Part shown: positions 9,628-17,879 of the stretch, piece by piece
Numbering within the stretch: position 1 is the stretch's first letter
How the letters are laid out: every line of letters starts with the position of its first letter
Assembly: GCF_010730575.1 (NCBI RefSeq)
Contig: NZ_AP022614.1
Location: 2,666,001-2,730,000 of the forward strand
Length of the DNA: 64,000 nucleotides
Source of the DNA: Mycobacterium parmense
GTDB taxonomy: Bacteria > Actinomycetota > Actinomycetes > Mycobacteriales > Mycobacteriaceae
Direction of reading: 5' to 3'
Made by a program: the position numbers and the translations under genes
Notes under the pieces: model-generated
What the model saw: the letters and a program-made list of their open reading frames with translations, nothing else
What the model was told of the DNA's origin: nothing
Database searches by the model: none

Positions 9628-10171
9628 CACCGAACGGCGCCGCGAACTACTGCACGCGCTGTTCGACGAGTTCGCCGCGAACGGTATCGGTGACCGCTCG
9701 CTGCGCGACGTCGCCGCCGCGGTCGGCACGAGTCACCGGATGCTGTTGCACCACTTCGGTTCCCGAGAAGACTTGTTGATCGCGATCGTCGGGGAGGCCG
9801 AGCGGCGCCAGATGGCCCTCGTTCCCGGATTGCCGGAGGATCCGGCCGACGGCTTCGCCGCGATGTGGGCCGACCTCCGTCGCCCCGAACTGCGGCAGTT
9901 CGAACGCCTCTTCTTCGAGTGCTACTCGCGCGCGGCCCAGGGCGAAAAGCCGTTCACGCGAATGGTTCCCGCCGCCGTCGACGGCTGGCTCGGCGAGGTC
10001 GAGTCGGCCGCCGGTGCCGCATACGATGGCCCGATGGCCAGGCTCGGGCTGGCGGTCACCCGTGGACTGCTGCTGGACCTGGTCGCCACCGACGACGAGG
10101 CCGGCGTGGATGCGGCCGCGGGCGCGTTCATCCGGCTGCTGCGCGGACACGGCCCGACGCCTGGCGCGTGA
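9611..10171 (+). CDS. TetR-family regulator, coupled to the SRPBCC gene
   Basis: 186-aa TetR protein; the helix-turn-helix is SLRDVAAAVGTSHRMLLHHFGSREDLLIA (about 29-57), and the rest is helical. It starts at ATG 9611, inside the SRPBCC gene, so translation is probably coupled. It is the likely binder of the palindrome at 9164-9183, giving a repressor that senses a ligand possibly shared with its SRPBCC partner. Convergent with the stress-protein gene at 10202. Confidence 0.87.
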   Translation: MARAPDTERRRELLHALFDEFAANGIGDRSLRDVAAAVGTSHRMLLHHFGSREDLLIAIVGEAERRQMALVPGLPEDPADGFAAMWADLRRPELRQFERLFFECYSRAAQGEKPFTRMVPAAVDGWLGEVESAAGAAYDGPMARLGLAVTRGLLLDLVATDDEAGVDAAAGAFIRLLRGHGPTPGA

Positions 10172-10201
10172 CGACAGCGCCGAACCATCCTCAACGATGC
10201 C

Positions 10202-10660
10202 TCAGTCTGTGGTGTGGACGATCAGCACGTCGGTCTTGGCCCTGCGGGAGACTTCGGATGGGACTGAGCCCAGCAGCCGCCCGGCGACGCTGCTGAGCCC
10301 GACATTGCCGACGACGAGCAGGTCGGCGGCGACCTCCTCGGCAAGCTGCACCAGCGCATTGATGGGGGCACCGACGATCGGCTTCTCCTCCACGTTCTTG
10401 GCCCCGGCCTGGTGCGCCCGCTCCCTGGCGTTCTGCAGGATCGCGTAGAAGGGGGCCTCGCCCACCGTCCGGTAGTCCTGACCGTGGTCGCTCCCCGGCG
10501 GGATGGCGTAGCGGCCCTTTTCCACCGAGACCGGGGAATGCGCGGTCGCAACGATCAATTTCGCGCCGTGCTCCGCGGCGATCGCGGCTGCGCGGTCCAC
10601 CGCACGCAGCGACGAATCCGAACCATCGGTGCCGACCACGACGGTCTGATAGGCGCTCAT
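10202..10660 (-). CDS. Universal stress protein (TB15.3/Rv1636-like)
   Basis: 152-aa UspA-fold protein, start ATG 10660 behind GGGAGG. It closely resembles Rv1636: SAYQTVVVGTDGSDSS at the N-terminus, ERAHQAGAKNVEEKPIVGAP in the middle, and the nucleotide-loop motif VVGNVGLSSVAGRLLGSVPSEVSRRA at the end. Rv1636 and its relatives are reported to bind cAMP in preference to ATP, so this may buffer cAMP, of interest because two class III cyclases lie in the same window. That link is inference. It differs from Rv1636 by a longer, divergent segment around residues 42-70. Confidence 0.9.
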   Translation of the reverse strand: MSAYQTVVVGTDGSDSSLRAVDRAAAIAAEHGAKLIVATAHSPVSVEKGRYAIPPGSDHGQDYRTVGEAPFYAILQNARERAHQAGAKNVEEKPIVGAPINALVQLAEEVAADLLVVGNVGLSSVAGRLLGSVPSEVSRRAKTDVLIVHTTD

Positions 10661-10712
10661 TTCCCTCCCAGTGTAAATCCCGATGGCTCTGGGAAACGTG
10701 AACTCGTTACGC

Positions 10713-12260
10713 CTACCCGGTGGGGCTCAGGTCCTTGTGACGGCGGCGTACCCCGAAGAACCGGTACTCGTCGCGCTTGACCCCGCGGGTGGCCCGCCAG
10801 TACTGCCACGTGTAGCCGCCCCAGAGCACGGTGTTCCTGCCGTGCTCGTCGAGGTACCAGCTGCTGCAGCCGCCGCTGTTCCACACCGAGTGCGACAGTT
10901 TGCGTTGCAGTTCGTCGTTGAAGGCGTCCTGCGCTTCGCGGGTGGGCGCGAGCGCCTGTGCGCCCATCTTGTCGCAGGTCTTGATCGCGTCGGTGACGTA
11001 GTGGATCTGCGATTCGATCATGAACACCACGGAGTTGTGCCCGAGCCCGGTGTTGGGTCCCAGCAGGAAGAACAGGTTGGGCACGTCGGCGACGGTGATG
11101 CCGCGATGCGCGCCGATGCCCTCGCGGTTCCAGCGATCGACGAGGTCCTCCCCGTGTCGCCCCTTGATCTGGACGTAGGTGTAGGAGTCGGTGACGTGGA
11201 AGCCGGTGGCATAGACGACCACATCCGCCTTGCGTTCCCGGCCGTCGGCGGTGACGATCCCGTCGGGCGTGATGCGGCTGATGGGATCGGTGATCAGGTG
11301 GGTCTTGGGATCCGCGACCGCACCGTAATAGGTGGAGGAGTTCAGGATTCGCTTGCACCCGATCCGGTAATGCGGCGTCAGCTTGCGGCGCAGCTCGCGG
11401 TCCCTCACCGAGCGGCGAATGTTGTATTTGCAGTAGGCCTCGATGAACTTCAGCGCGTTCGGCCGCTTGGTCATGCCAAAGGCCAGCGCCTCCTGGGCCC
11501 AGTAGATCCCCAGGCGCGTCAGCGCGCGCAGCCCGGGGACGTTCTCCATGGCCCGGCGCAGCACCGGCGGGATATCCGGGTTGGAGCGCGGCACCACCCA
11601 CGGCGGGGTGCGCTGGTAGAGCTGCAGCTCGGCGACCTGACCGACGATCTCGGGCACGATCTGAATCGCGCTGGCGCCGGTGCCGATGATCGCCACGCGC
11701 TTGCCGGTCAGGTCGACGCTGTGGTCCCACTCCGCGGAATGGAAAGCGGGACCGGCGAATTCGTCGCGACCCTCGATGTCGGGGAACGACGGGATGTGCA
11801 GCGCGCCCGCGCCGGAGATCAAAAACTGCGCGACGTATTCGCGGCCGTCGGCGGTGAACACGTGCCACCGGTTCTCGTCGTCGTCCCAGTGGGCGCGGTC
11901 GACATGCGAGTTGAACACGATGTAGCGGCGCAGCCCGTACTTGTCGGTGACGCCCTGGAGGTAATCCCAGATCTCGGGCTGGTAGGAGAACGGGTTGCGC
12001 CAGTCCGGCTTGGGCTCGAACGAAAACGAGTACAGGTGTGACGGGATGTCGCAGGCGCAGCCGGGGTAGCTGTTATCCCGCCAGGTGCCCCCGATGTCGC
12101 CGGCCTTCTCCAGGATGACGAAGTCTCGGTCGGTGAAGCCCTGCTTTTGCAGCGCGATCGCCATGCCGAGACCGGAGAAGCCGGTCCCGATGATCAGGGC
12201 CCGGGTGTGCACCGGTTCGCGCGTCTGAGTCGGCTCGACATGTGTCATGGCATCGGTCAC
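10713..12260 (-). CDS. Flavin-containing Baeyer-Villiger-type monooxygenase (Rv3049c)
   Basis: 515-aa class B flavoprotein monooxygenase orthologous to Rv3049c. It uses FAD and NADPH to insert oxygen into ketones or oxygenate similar substrates. Features are FAD Rossmann GTGFSGLGMA (about 25-34), GGTWRDNSYPGCACDIPSHLYSF, the BVMO fingerprint region FAGPAFHSAEWDHS (FxGxxxHxxxW) and the NADPH Rossmann IIGTGASAIQ. The initiating GTG 12260 has AGGAAG about 11 nt upstream. It reads in the same direction as the TetR gene upstream (Rv3050c), separated by 105 bp. The natural substrate is unknown. Confidence 0.92.
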   Translation of the reverse strand: MTDAMTHVEPTQTREPVHTRALIIGTGFSGLGMAIALQKQGFTDRDFVILEKAGDIGGTWRDNSYPGCACDIPSHLYSFSFEPKPDWRNPFSYQPEIWDYLQGVTDKYGLRRYIVFNSHVDRAHWDDDENRWHVFTADGREYVAQFLISGAGALHIPSFPDIEGRDEFAGPAFHSAEWDHSVDLTGKRVAIIGTGASAIQIVPEIVGQVAELQLYQRTPPWVVPRSNPDIPPVLRRAMENVPGLRALTRLGIYWAQEALAFGMTKRPNALKFIEAYCKYNIRRSVRDRELRRKLTPHYRIGCKRILNSSTYYGAVADPKTHLITDPISRITPDGIVTADGRERKADVVVYATGFHVTDSYTYVQIKGRHGEDLVDRWNREGIGAHRGITVADVPNLFFLLGPNTGLGHNSVVFMIESQIHYVTDAIKTCDKMGAQALAPTREAQDAFNDELQRKLSHSVWNSGGCSSWYLDEHGRNTVLWGGYTWQYWRATRGVKRDEYRFFGVRRRHKDLSPTG

Positions 12261-12284
12261 GGTGGATCGGTCTTCCTGTTAGCT

Positions 12285-12312
12285 CCCCCGAATACCTAGT
12301 ACCGAGGGTATC
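12285..12312. promoter_or_regulatory. Imperfect inverted repeat upstream of the monooxygenase
   Basis: The gap between the monooxygenase start and the TetR stop contains ATACC-N10-GGTAT within about 12290-12311, 30-50 bp upstream of the monooxygenase start. It could be the operator of the neighbouring TetR. Arms are only 5 bp, so this is tentative. Confidence 0.3.
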
Positions 12313-12365
12313 GGATGGCACGAGTGTTGACGATCGCCGGACCGATGTCAACGTGCCGAAAGTCC

Positions 12366-13109
12366 TCAGCTGGCGGCGGAGTTGATGGGCACGACGCTGT
12401 GGATCGGCTGGTCGGGATCCATCGAGATGCCCAGCGCCTCAGCGGTGCCGACGATCACCCCGATCATGATCGTGGTCAGGTGCGCGACGAACCGGTCGCG
12501 CGGCATCCGCCGCGGGCTGTCCGCCTCCGGGCCCAGCCACCACTCGGTGGACGACGCGGCGGACCCGAACGCCGCGTGCCCCGCCAGTTCGATCGCGGCG
12601 TGGTCGAGCTCCATCTCGCGCAGCTCGTTGTCGAACATGTCGGCCACGGCCAGGGTGATGCCGCGGCCCTCGTCGAGAATCTGGGGGCTGGCCGCGGACC
12701 GGCCTTCGATGAAGACCCGCAGCACGTTGGGGTGCTCGTCGACGAGGTTGACGTACTCCTCGACGGCGCGGTGGATCACTTCGCGCGCCGAGTCGGTCTT
12801 GAGGTCGATCGAGGAGAAGATCGCCCCCCACAGCATGTCGCGCAGCCGCTCCCCGATCGCCTGGAACAGGTCGGACTTGTCGTGGAAATGCCGGTAGATC
12901 TTCGGCTTGGCGGTGCCGGCCTCCTCGGCGATCTCGCGCACGCTGAGCTCGGGCCCGAGCCGGTCGATCGCGCGGAACGCGGCGTCGACGATCTCGCCGC
13001 GCACCTTCTTGCGGTGTTCGCGCCAGCGCTCGCTGCGCGCGTCGACCTTGACCCCGGGCTTGACGCTGGGGTGCGGCGGTCGCGGAATTCTCACCACATC
13101 AAGCACCAT
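12366..13109 (-). CDS. TetR-family regulator (Rv3050c)
   Basis: 247-aa TetR protein, the Rv3050c orthologue. A basic N-terminal extension (IPRPPHPSVKPGVKVDARSERWREHRKK) precedes the DNA-binding domain, whose helix-turn-helix is LSVREIAEEAGTAKPKIYRHFHDKSDLFQA (about 55-84). The C-terminal domain contains EGRSAASPQILDEGRG. It sits between nrdE and the monooxygenase, transcribed with the latter, and is the probable regulator of that gene. The ATG at 13109 is the longest start; internal GTGs exist. Confidence 0.88.
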   Translation of the reverse strand: MVLDVVRIPRPPHPSVKPGVKVDARSERWREHRKKVRGEIVDAAFRAIDRLGPELSVREIAEEAGTAKPKIYRHFHDKSDLFQAIGERLRDMLWGAIFSSIDLKTDSAREVIHRAVEEYVNLVDEHPNVLRVFIEGRSAASPQILDEGRGITLAVADMFDNELREMELDHAAIELAGHAAFGSAASSTEWWLGPEADSPRRMPRDRFVAHLTTIMIGVIVGTAEALGISMDPDQPIHSVVPINSAAS

Positions 13110-13164
13110 ACCGCGCAGGACCCGCTGACCTGGGCGGACTGGCGCTCCCGCGGCGGGACCGCCT

Positions 13165-13228
13165 TCGCCGAGCGTGCACTGGTTGCGAAAAACAACCCCA
13201 AAATTCGCAATGAATGCACGTTCGGCGA
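13165..13228. repeat. Extended intergenic palindrome downstream of nrdE
   Basis: TCGCCGAGCGTGCA (13165-13178) pairs with TGCACGTTCGGCGA (13215-13228) with one mismatch in 14. Inside, TTGCGAA pairs with TTCGCAA. The 64-bp element lies 13 bp beyond the nrdE stop. It resembles palindromes with GAGCGTGCA-type ends that I recall as recurrent between mycobacterial genes. It may terminate the nrdHIE transcript. Confidence 0.6.
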
Positions 13229-13241
13229 GATGTCGAGCCGC

Positions 13242-15407
13242 CTACAGCATGCAGGAGACGCAGCCTTCGACCTCGGTGCCCTCCAGGGCCATCTGCCGCA
13301 GCCGGATGTAGTACAGCGTCTTGATGCCCTTGCGCCAGGCATAGATCTGCGCCTTGTTCACGTCGCGGGTGGTGGCCGTGTCCTTGAAGAACAGCGTCAG
13401 CGAGAGCCCCTGGTCCACGTGCTGGGTGGCCGCCGCGTAGGTGTCGATGATCTTCTCGTAGCCGATCTCGTAGGCGTCCTGGTAGTACTCCAGGTTGTCG
13501 TTGGTCATGTAGGGCGCCGGGTAGTAGACCCGTCCGATCTTGCCCTCCTTGCGAATCTCGATCCGGGACACGATCGGGTGGATCGACGACGTCGAATGGT
13601 TGATGTAGGAGATCGACCCGGTCGGCGGCACCGCCTGCAGGTTCTGGTTGTAGATGCCGTGCGCCTGGACCGACTCCTTGAGCCGCTTCCAGTCGTCCTG
13701 GGTCGGGATCCGGATCTCGGCGTCGGCGAAGAGCTGACGCACCTTCGGGGTCGCCGGCTCCCACACCTGGTCGGTGTACTTGTCGAAGAACTCCCCCGAC
13801 GCATACTTGGACCGCTCGAAACCCTTGAAACGCGAACCGCGTTCGATGGCGATGCGATTCGAGGCGCGCAGGGCGTGGTAGAGCACCGTGTAGAAGTAGA
13901 TGTTGGTGAAGTCGATGCCTTCCTCGGACCCGTAGAAGACGCCCTCGCGAGCCAGGTACCCGTGCAGGTTCATCTGCCCGAGCCCGATCGCGTGGGAGTC
14001 GTTGTTGCCCTGCTCGATTGATGGCACCGACGTGATGTGCGTCTGGTCGCTCACCGCGGTCAGCGCGCGGATGGCCACCTCGATGGTCTGGGCGAAGTCC
14101 GGCGAGTCCATGGCCTTGGCGATGTTCAGCGACCCGAGGTTGCAGGAAATGTCCTTGCCCACGTGGGCGTACGACAGGTCCTCGTTGAACCGCGACGGCG
14201 TGGACACCTGCAGGATCTCCGAGCACAGGTTCGAGTGGGTGATCTTGCCCTCGATGGGATTGGCCCGGTTCACCGTGTCCTCGTACATGATGTACGGGTA
14301 GCCGGACTCGAACTGCAGCTCGGCCAGCGTCTGGAAGAACTCGCGCGCCTTGATCTTGGTCTTGCGGATGCGCGCGTCGTCGACCATCTCGTAGTACTTC
14401 TCGGTCACCGAGATGTCGGCGAACGGAACCCCGTAGACGCGCTCGACGTCGTACGGCGAGAACAGGTACATGTCCTCGTTGCGCTTGGCCAGCTCGAAGG
14501 TGATGTCGGGGATCACGACCCCGAGGCTCAGCGTCTTGATCCGGATCTTCTCGTCGGCGTTCTCCCGCTTGGTGTCCAGGAAGCGGTAGATGTCGGGGTG
14601 GTGCGCGTGCAGGTACACCGCGCCGGCGCCCTGGCGTGCCCCGAGCTGGTTGGCGTAGGAGAAGGAGTCCTCGAGCAGCTTCATGATCGGGATGACGCCC
14701 GAGGACTGGTTCTCGATGTTCTTGATCGGGGCGCCGTGCTCGCGAATGTTGCTCAGCAGCAACGCGACCCCCCCGCCACGCTTGGACAGCTGCAGCGCCG
14801 AGTTGATGGAACGCCCGATGGACTCCATGTTGTCCTCGATGCGCAGCAGGAAGCAGGACACCGGTTCGCCGCGCTGCTTCTTTCCCGAGTTCAAGAAGGT
14901 CGGGGTGGCCGGCTGGAACCGCCCGTCGATGATCTCGTCGACGAGCTTCTCGGCAAGCACGGTGTCGCCGGCGGCCAGCGTCAGCGCGACCATCACGACG
15001 CGGTCCTCGAAACGCTCCAGGTAGCGCTTCCCGTCGAAGGTCTTCAGCGTGTAGGAGGTGTAGTACTTGAACGCGCCGAGGAACGTCGGGAACCGGAATT
15101 TCTTGGCGTAGGCGCGGTCCAGCAGCGTCTTGACGAAGTTGCGGCTGTACTGGTCGAGCACCTCACGCTCGTAGTAGTTCTCCTTGATCAGGTAGTCGAG
15201 TTTCTCGTCCTGGTTGTGGAAGAACACCGTGTTCTGGTTGACGTGCTGCAGGAAGTACTGATGAGCGGCCTCGCGGTCCTTGTCGAACTGAATCTTGCCG
15301 TCGGCGTCATACAGATTCAGCATCGCGTTGAGCGCGTGGTAGTCCGTCTCCCCCGGTAGCGCGTGGGCGCCGGACGTTACAGGCTCTGCAGTGACGGTTG
15401 GTGGCAC
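13242..15407 (-). CDS. nrdE: Class Ib ribonucleotide reductase alpha subunit NrdE
   Basis: 721-aa catalytic subunit of the NrdEF reductase. Visible motifs are the substrate-site [17 protein letters not shown], active-site [26 protein letters not shown] with [18 protein letters not shown], and the C-terminal redox pair CVSCML, which is re-reduced by NrdH. The GTG at 15405-15407 has GGAAGG about 8-13 nt upstream. The start overlaps the end of nrdI by 31 bp, so translation is likely coupled. Last gene of nrdH-nrdI-nrdE (Rv3053c-Rv3051c), under the NrdR boxes at 16333-16380. Confidence 0.97.
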   Translation of the reverse strand: MPPTVTAEPVTSGAHALPGETDYHALNAMLNLYDADGKIQFDKDREAAHQYFLQHVNQNTVFFHNQDEKLDYLIKENYYEREVLDQYSRNFVKTLLDRAYAKKFRFPTFLGAFKYYTSYTLKTFDGKRYLERFEDRVVMVALTLAAGDTVLAEKLVDEIIDGRFQPATPTFLNSGKKQRGEPVSCFLLRIEDNMESIGRSINSALQLSKRGGGVALLLSNIREHGAPIKNIENQSSGVIPIMKLLEDSFSYANQLGARQGAGAVYLHAHHPDIYRFLDTKRENADEKIRIKTLSLGVVIPDITFELAKRNEDMYLFSPYDVERVYGVPFADISVTEKYYEMVDDARIRKTKIKAREFFQTLAELQFESGYPYIMYEDTVNRANPIEGKITHSNLCSEILQVSTPSRFNEDLSYAHVGKDISCNLGSLNIAKAMDSPDFAQTIEVAIRALTAVSDQTHITSVPSIEQGNNDSHAIGLGQMNLHGYLAREGVFYGSEEGIDFTNIYFYTVLYHALRASNRIAIERGSRFKGFERSKYASGEFFDKYTDQVWEPATPKVRQLFADAEIRIPTQDDWKRLKESVQAHGIYNQNLQAVPPTGSISYINHSTSSIHPIVSRIEIRKEGKIGRVYYPAPYMTNDNLEYYQDAYEIGYEKIIDTYAAATQHVDQGLSLTLFFKDTATTRDVNKAQIYAWRKGIKTLYYIRLRQMALEGTEVEGCVSCML

Positions 15408-15841
15408 GTCTGTTCCTTCCAGAATTCAGCCCAGAAATTTGCCAGGCCCGCGCGGACGGCTTCCACGTCGTCCGGGGTTCCCATCAGTTCGAAGCGGTAC
15501 AGGTACGGAACGCCGCATTTGCGGGAGACCACGTCGCCCGCGTAGGCGAATTCCGCGCCGAAGTTGTTGTTGCCCGCGGCGATGACGCCGCGGATCAACG
15601 ATCGGTTGTGCTCGTCGTTCAAAAAGGCGATCACCTGTTTGGGGACGTAGCCGCCGGCGTTGAGGTCGGGCGTGGCCCGTCCCCCGCCGTACGTCGGCAG
15701 GATCAGCACGTACGGCTGATCGACCTCGATGCGGCCGTGCAGCGGGATCCGCGTGGCGGGCAGACCCAGCTTCTCCACGAAGCGGTGGGTGTTCTCCGAC
15801 ACGCTGGAGAAATAGACCAGGTTGGGCCCCGTGACGTCCAT
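15377..15841 (-). CDS. nrdI: Flavodoxin-like NrdI, activator of the class Ib reductase
   Basis: 154-aa FMN protein that supplies oxidant for assembling the dimanganese-tyrosyl radical in NrdF. The FMN phosphate loop is [16 protein letters not shown] (about 9-24); PTYGGG (about 51-56) and [17 protein letters not shown] are also family motifs. The ATG at 15841 is the only plausible in-frame start, and GGAAGG lies about 12 nt upstream. It overlaps nrdE and lies 44 bp after nrdH. Confidence 0.95.
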   Translation of the reverse strand: MDVTGPNLVYFSSVSENTHRFVEKLGLPATRIPLHGRIEVDQPYVLILPTYGGGRATPDLNAGGYVPKQVIAFLNDEHNRSLIRGVIAAGNNNFGAEFAYAGDVVSRKCGVPYLYRFELMGTPDDVEAVRAGLANFWAEFWKEQTCHQPSLQSL

Positions 15842-15885
15842 GGCACCGCAACCTTCCTTGTCTATCGTCTTTCGTCCGCCGACGT

Positions 15886-16125
15886 TCAGGCGCTCAGCTC
15901 GGCGGCCGAGATCGCCTTGATGCGGTCCGGCCGGAAACCCGACCAGTGGCCGTCGGCCGTCACCACCACGGGGGCCTGCAGGTAGCCCAGCGCCATCACG
16001 TAGTCGCGGGCCTCGGGGTCCAGCGTGATGTCGACCTTGTCGTAGGCGATGCCCTGCTTGTCGAGGGCCTTGTAGGTGGCGCTGCACTGCACGCATGCCG
16101 GCTTGGTGTAGACGGTGACACTCAT
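15886..16125 (-). CDS. nrdH: Glutaredoxin-like NrdH electron donor
   Basis: 79-aa redoxin (normal family length) that transfers electrons from thioredoxin reductase to NrdE. It shows the redox motif CVQC in [18 protein letters not shown], cis-Pro region APVVV, and the NrdH-type tail [10 protein letters not shown]. The ATG at 16125 has AAAGGAG about 8 nt upstream. It is the first gene of nrdHIE, with a roughly 200-nt leader between the NrdR-controlled promoter and the start. Confidence 0.96.
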   Translation of the reverse strand: MSVTVYTKPACVQCSATYKALDKQGIAYDKVDITLDPEARDYVMALGYLQAPVVVTADGHWSGFRPDRIKAISAAELSA

Positions 16126-16332
16126 GAATGCCGCTCCTTTGCGGAAGGGGGTCTGGGGACTGGCAACTACCTGAATCTGCGTCTTTGCTATGTACAGCGG
16201 TCCGTCATGGCCCCTGATTCCCGGGGAGCGGCTCTGCGGAGCGAAGACCTGGCTTCGACATCTTCGAGCCGATTCCGGGGGGTCCTCCGAGCCGTTCTGG
16301 CTGGATCGCCCTGGGATCTGCCGGTCCCCGGA

Positions 16333-16348
16333 ACACTACACCTAGTGG
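16333..16348. promoter_or_regulatory. NrdR box 1 (proximal) and -10 element of nrdHIE
   Basis: ACACTACACCTAGTGG is an NrdR-like box. On the minus strand it contains TAGTGT, a -10 box preceded 11 nt upstream by CTTGTC, the same arrangement as at nrdF2. The core CTTGTC(A/G)G-N9-GTAGTGTTC is nearly identical in the two promoters. Confidence 0.75.
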
Positions 16349-16364
16349 CTGACAAGAGGTAGAG

Positions 16365-16380
16365 ATACAACATGTTCTGA
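16365..16380. promoter_or_regulatory. NrdR box 2 (distal) of nrdHIE
   Basis: ATACAACATGTTCTGA is a degenerate NrdR box centred on the palindrome ACATGT. It starts exactly 32 bp from box 1, the same phasing as the pair upstream of nrdF2. Confidence 0.65.
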
Positions 16381-16535
16381 ATAACATTTTTGAAATTCCC
16401 TGGTCGTAAGTGCTGTCGCGGATTTCGCCCCGGCGTGTCGCACGTCACAAACGGCGCCGGGGGCACCCGTGTGCACCGGTATATCACCGGCCACCGACAA
16501 CGCGGGCGGAAACGACGCCGGGGCGAGCAGCCAGC

Positions 16536-16563
16536 AAAGCCGCCGGCGGGCGCCGGCGGCTTT
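16536..16563 (-). terminator. Strong hairpin downstream of the FMN reductase gene
   Basis: Perfect 12-bp arms AAAGCCGCCGGC and GCCGGCGGCTTT flank a 4-nt loop, 62 bp beyond the stop of the FMN reductase gene. There is no T tract, as is common for mycobacterial terminators. It also insulates that gene from the nrd promoter. Confidence 0.7.
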
Positions 16564-16624
16564 GGGTAATGCCAGGAACGAAGGTGGCTCGTCGCCACCG
16601 AGCGGCTTTTCGATACCGCCGGAG

Positions 16625-17179
16625 TCAGCCGACTTCGGCGGCGAGTTTGCCCACGATGTCCCGCACATTCGCCGACAGCTCGGCGTGCTCCGCGGGCGCC
16701 TTGCCTTCCAGCGTCGTGAACGGCACCGAGAGCTTCAGGTCCTCGACGACCCGCGCGCCGGCGATTCCGAAGGACTTGCGCGTGTCGTCGTGCGCCCACA
16801 CGCCCCCGTACCGACCGAAGGAGCCCCCGATCACCGCCAGCGGCTTGCCCTTGAGGGCGCCGTCACCGAACGGGCGGGACAGCCAGTCGATCGCGTTCTT
16901 GACGACGGCCGGATAGCTGCCGTTGTACTCCGGGGTGACCACCAGGGCTGCGTCGGCGTCGGCCGCCGCGGCGCGCAACGCGGCCACCGGAGCCAGCGGG
17001 GGCGCGTCGGCGGTCATCACGTCGTCGATCTCCTCGTTGTAGAACGGCAGGTCGCCGAGCCCTTCGAAGATCGTGACCGTGACGCCGTCCGGAGCCACCG
17101 CCGCCGCCAACTCGGCGATCTGGCGGTTGACCGACGCCGCACGCAGGCTGCCCACGAACGTCAAAATCTTGGTTGCCAC
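16625..17179 (-). CDS. NADPH-dependent FMN reductase family protein (Rv3054c)
   Basis: 184-aa flavodoxin-fold quinone/chromate-reductase-like enzyme, the Rv3054c orthologue. The FMN phosphate loop is FVGSLRAASVNRQIAELAA (about 8-26); TPEYNGSYPAVVKNAIDWLSRP (about 81-102) is the family signature, followed by GKPLAVIGGSFGRYGG. Expected to reduce quinones, flavins or similar acceptors with NADPH in the cytosol. It is divergent from the TetR gene at 17271 across a 91-bp region with an inverted repeat, so that regulator probably controls it. Confidence 0.92.
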   Translation of the reverse strand: MATKILTFVGSLRAASVNRQIAELAAAVAPDGVTVTIFEGLGDLPFYNEEIDDVMTADAPPLAPVAALRAAAADADAALVVTPEYNGSYPAVVKNAIDWLSRPFGDGALKGKPLAVIGGSFGRYGGVWAHDDTRKSFGIAGARVVEDLKLSVPFTTLEGKAPAEHAELSANVRDIVGKLAAEVG

Positions 17180-17227
17180 TGTCGGACTCCCCTTCGATAG
17201 TTGGTGTTGATCCTCGCACGGCCCAAC

Positions 17228-17241
17228 CGGACTATGGTCCG
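17228..17241. promoter_or_regulatory. Putative operator between FMN reductase and TetR genes
   Basis: CGGAC-TATG-GTCCG is a perfect inverted repeat inside a looser symmetric context (AAC...GTTT). It lies 49 bp from the FMN reductase start and 30 bp from the TetR start. Confidence 0.55.
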
Positions 17242-17258
17242 TTTTATTCCGGCAGCGT

Positions 17259-17264
17259 TACAGT
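17259..17264 (+). promoter_or_regulatory. Leaderless -10 box of the Rv3055-like TetR gene
   Basis: TACAGT (TANNNT) ends 6 nt before the ATG at 17271, which places the predicted transcription start at or next to the start codon. No ribosome-binding site is present. Confidence 0.5.
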
Positions 17265-17270
17265 GCACTC

Positions 17271-17879
17271 ATGAGCGAGCCCCTGGCCGCGTTGCCCGTA
17301 TTCGCCCCACAGGCGTCCCAGCGCGAGCGGGGCGACGCGGCACGCAACCGCGCCCTGTTGCTGGACGCGGCGCGCCGCCTCATCGCCGAGCGCGGCGCCG
17401 ACGCCGTCACCATGGACGACGTCGCCGCGGCCGCCGGGGTCGGCAAGGGCACCGTGTTCCGCCGGTTCGGCAACCGGGCCGGCCTGATGATGGTGTTGCT
17501 CGACGAGGACGAGCGGGTCAACCAGCAGGCCTTCCTGTTCGGGCCGCCGCCGCTGGGTCCCGAGGCGCCGCCGCTGGAGCGGTTGGTGGCCTTCGGCCAC
17601 GCGCGGATCCGCTTCGTGCACACCCATCGTGCACTGCTGTCGGCGGCCAACCGGGACCCGCAGAGCCGGCACAACGCGCCGGCCATGGTGGCTCGCACCC
17701 ACGTGCGCATGCTGCTGCAGTCCGCGGGCACCACCGGCGACCTCGACGCGCAGGCCGACGCGCTGCTGGCGCTGCTCGACGTGCACTACGTGGAGCATCA
17801 GCTCAACGAGGGCGGCCACACCCTGCAGACCCTGGGTGCCGCGTGGGAGAGCCTGGCCCGCAAATTGTGCGGAAAGTGA
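17271..17879 (+). CDS. TetR-family regulator (Rv3055)
   Basis: 202-aa TetR protein, the Rv3055 orthologue. The helix-turn-helix is VTMDDVAAAAGVGKGTVFRRFGNRAGLMMVLL (about 47-78), and the C-terminal domain starts near RLVAFGHARIRF. It is divergent from the FMN reductase, and its TGA (17877-17879) overlaps the ATG of dinB (TGATG), so regulator and polymerase are coupled. The same order occurs in M. tuberculosis (Rv3054c, Rv3055, dinP). Confidence 0.9.
   Translation: MSEPLAALPVFAPQASQRERGDAARNRALLLDAARRLIAERGADAVTMDDVAAAAGVGKGTVFRRFGNRAGLMMVLLDEDERVNQQAFLFGPPPLGPEAPPLERLVAFGHARIRFVHTHRALLSAANRDPQSRHNAPAMVARTHVRMLLQSAGTTGDLDAQADALLALLDVHYVEHQLNEGGHTLQTLGAAWESLARKLCGK

Larger units (their letters stand above)
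16126..16624. other. 499-bp gene-free region upstream of nrdH
   Basis: This stretch holds the nrdH leader (16126-16332), the two NrdR boxes (16333-16380), an AT-richer patch just beyond them, and a strong hairpin at 16536-16563. Frames crossing it have no ribosome sites and no recognisable product; I see no gene here. Confidence 0.7.

Noticed and set aside
12315..14021. Long plus-strand open frame opposite the TetR gene and nrdE
   Set aside because: High-GC shadow of well-supported minus-strand genes; low-complexity Arg/Gly/Val composition and no family motif.
16188..16799. 203-codon minus-strand open frame covering the nrdH upstream region
   Set aside because: It overlaps the NrdR boxes, the hairpin and the end of the FMN reductase in another frame, and has no ribosome site or motif.
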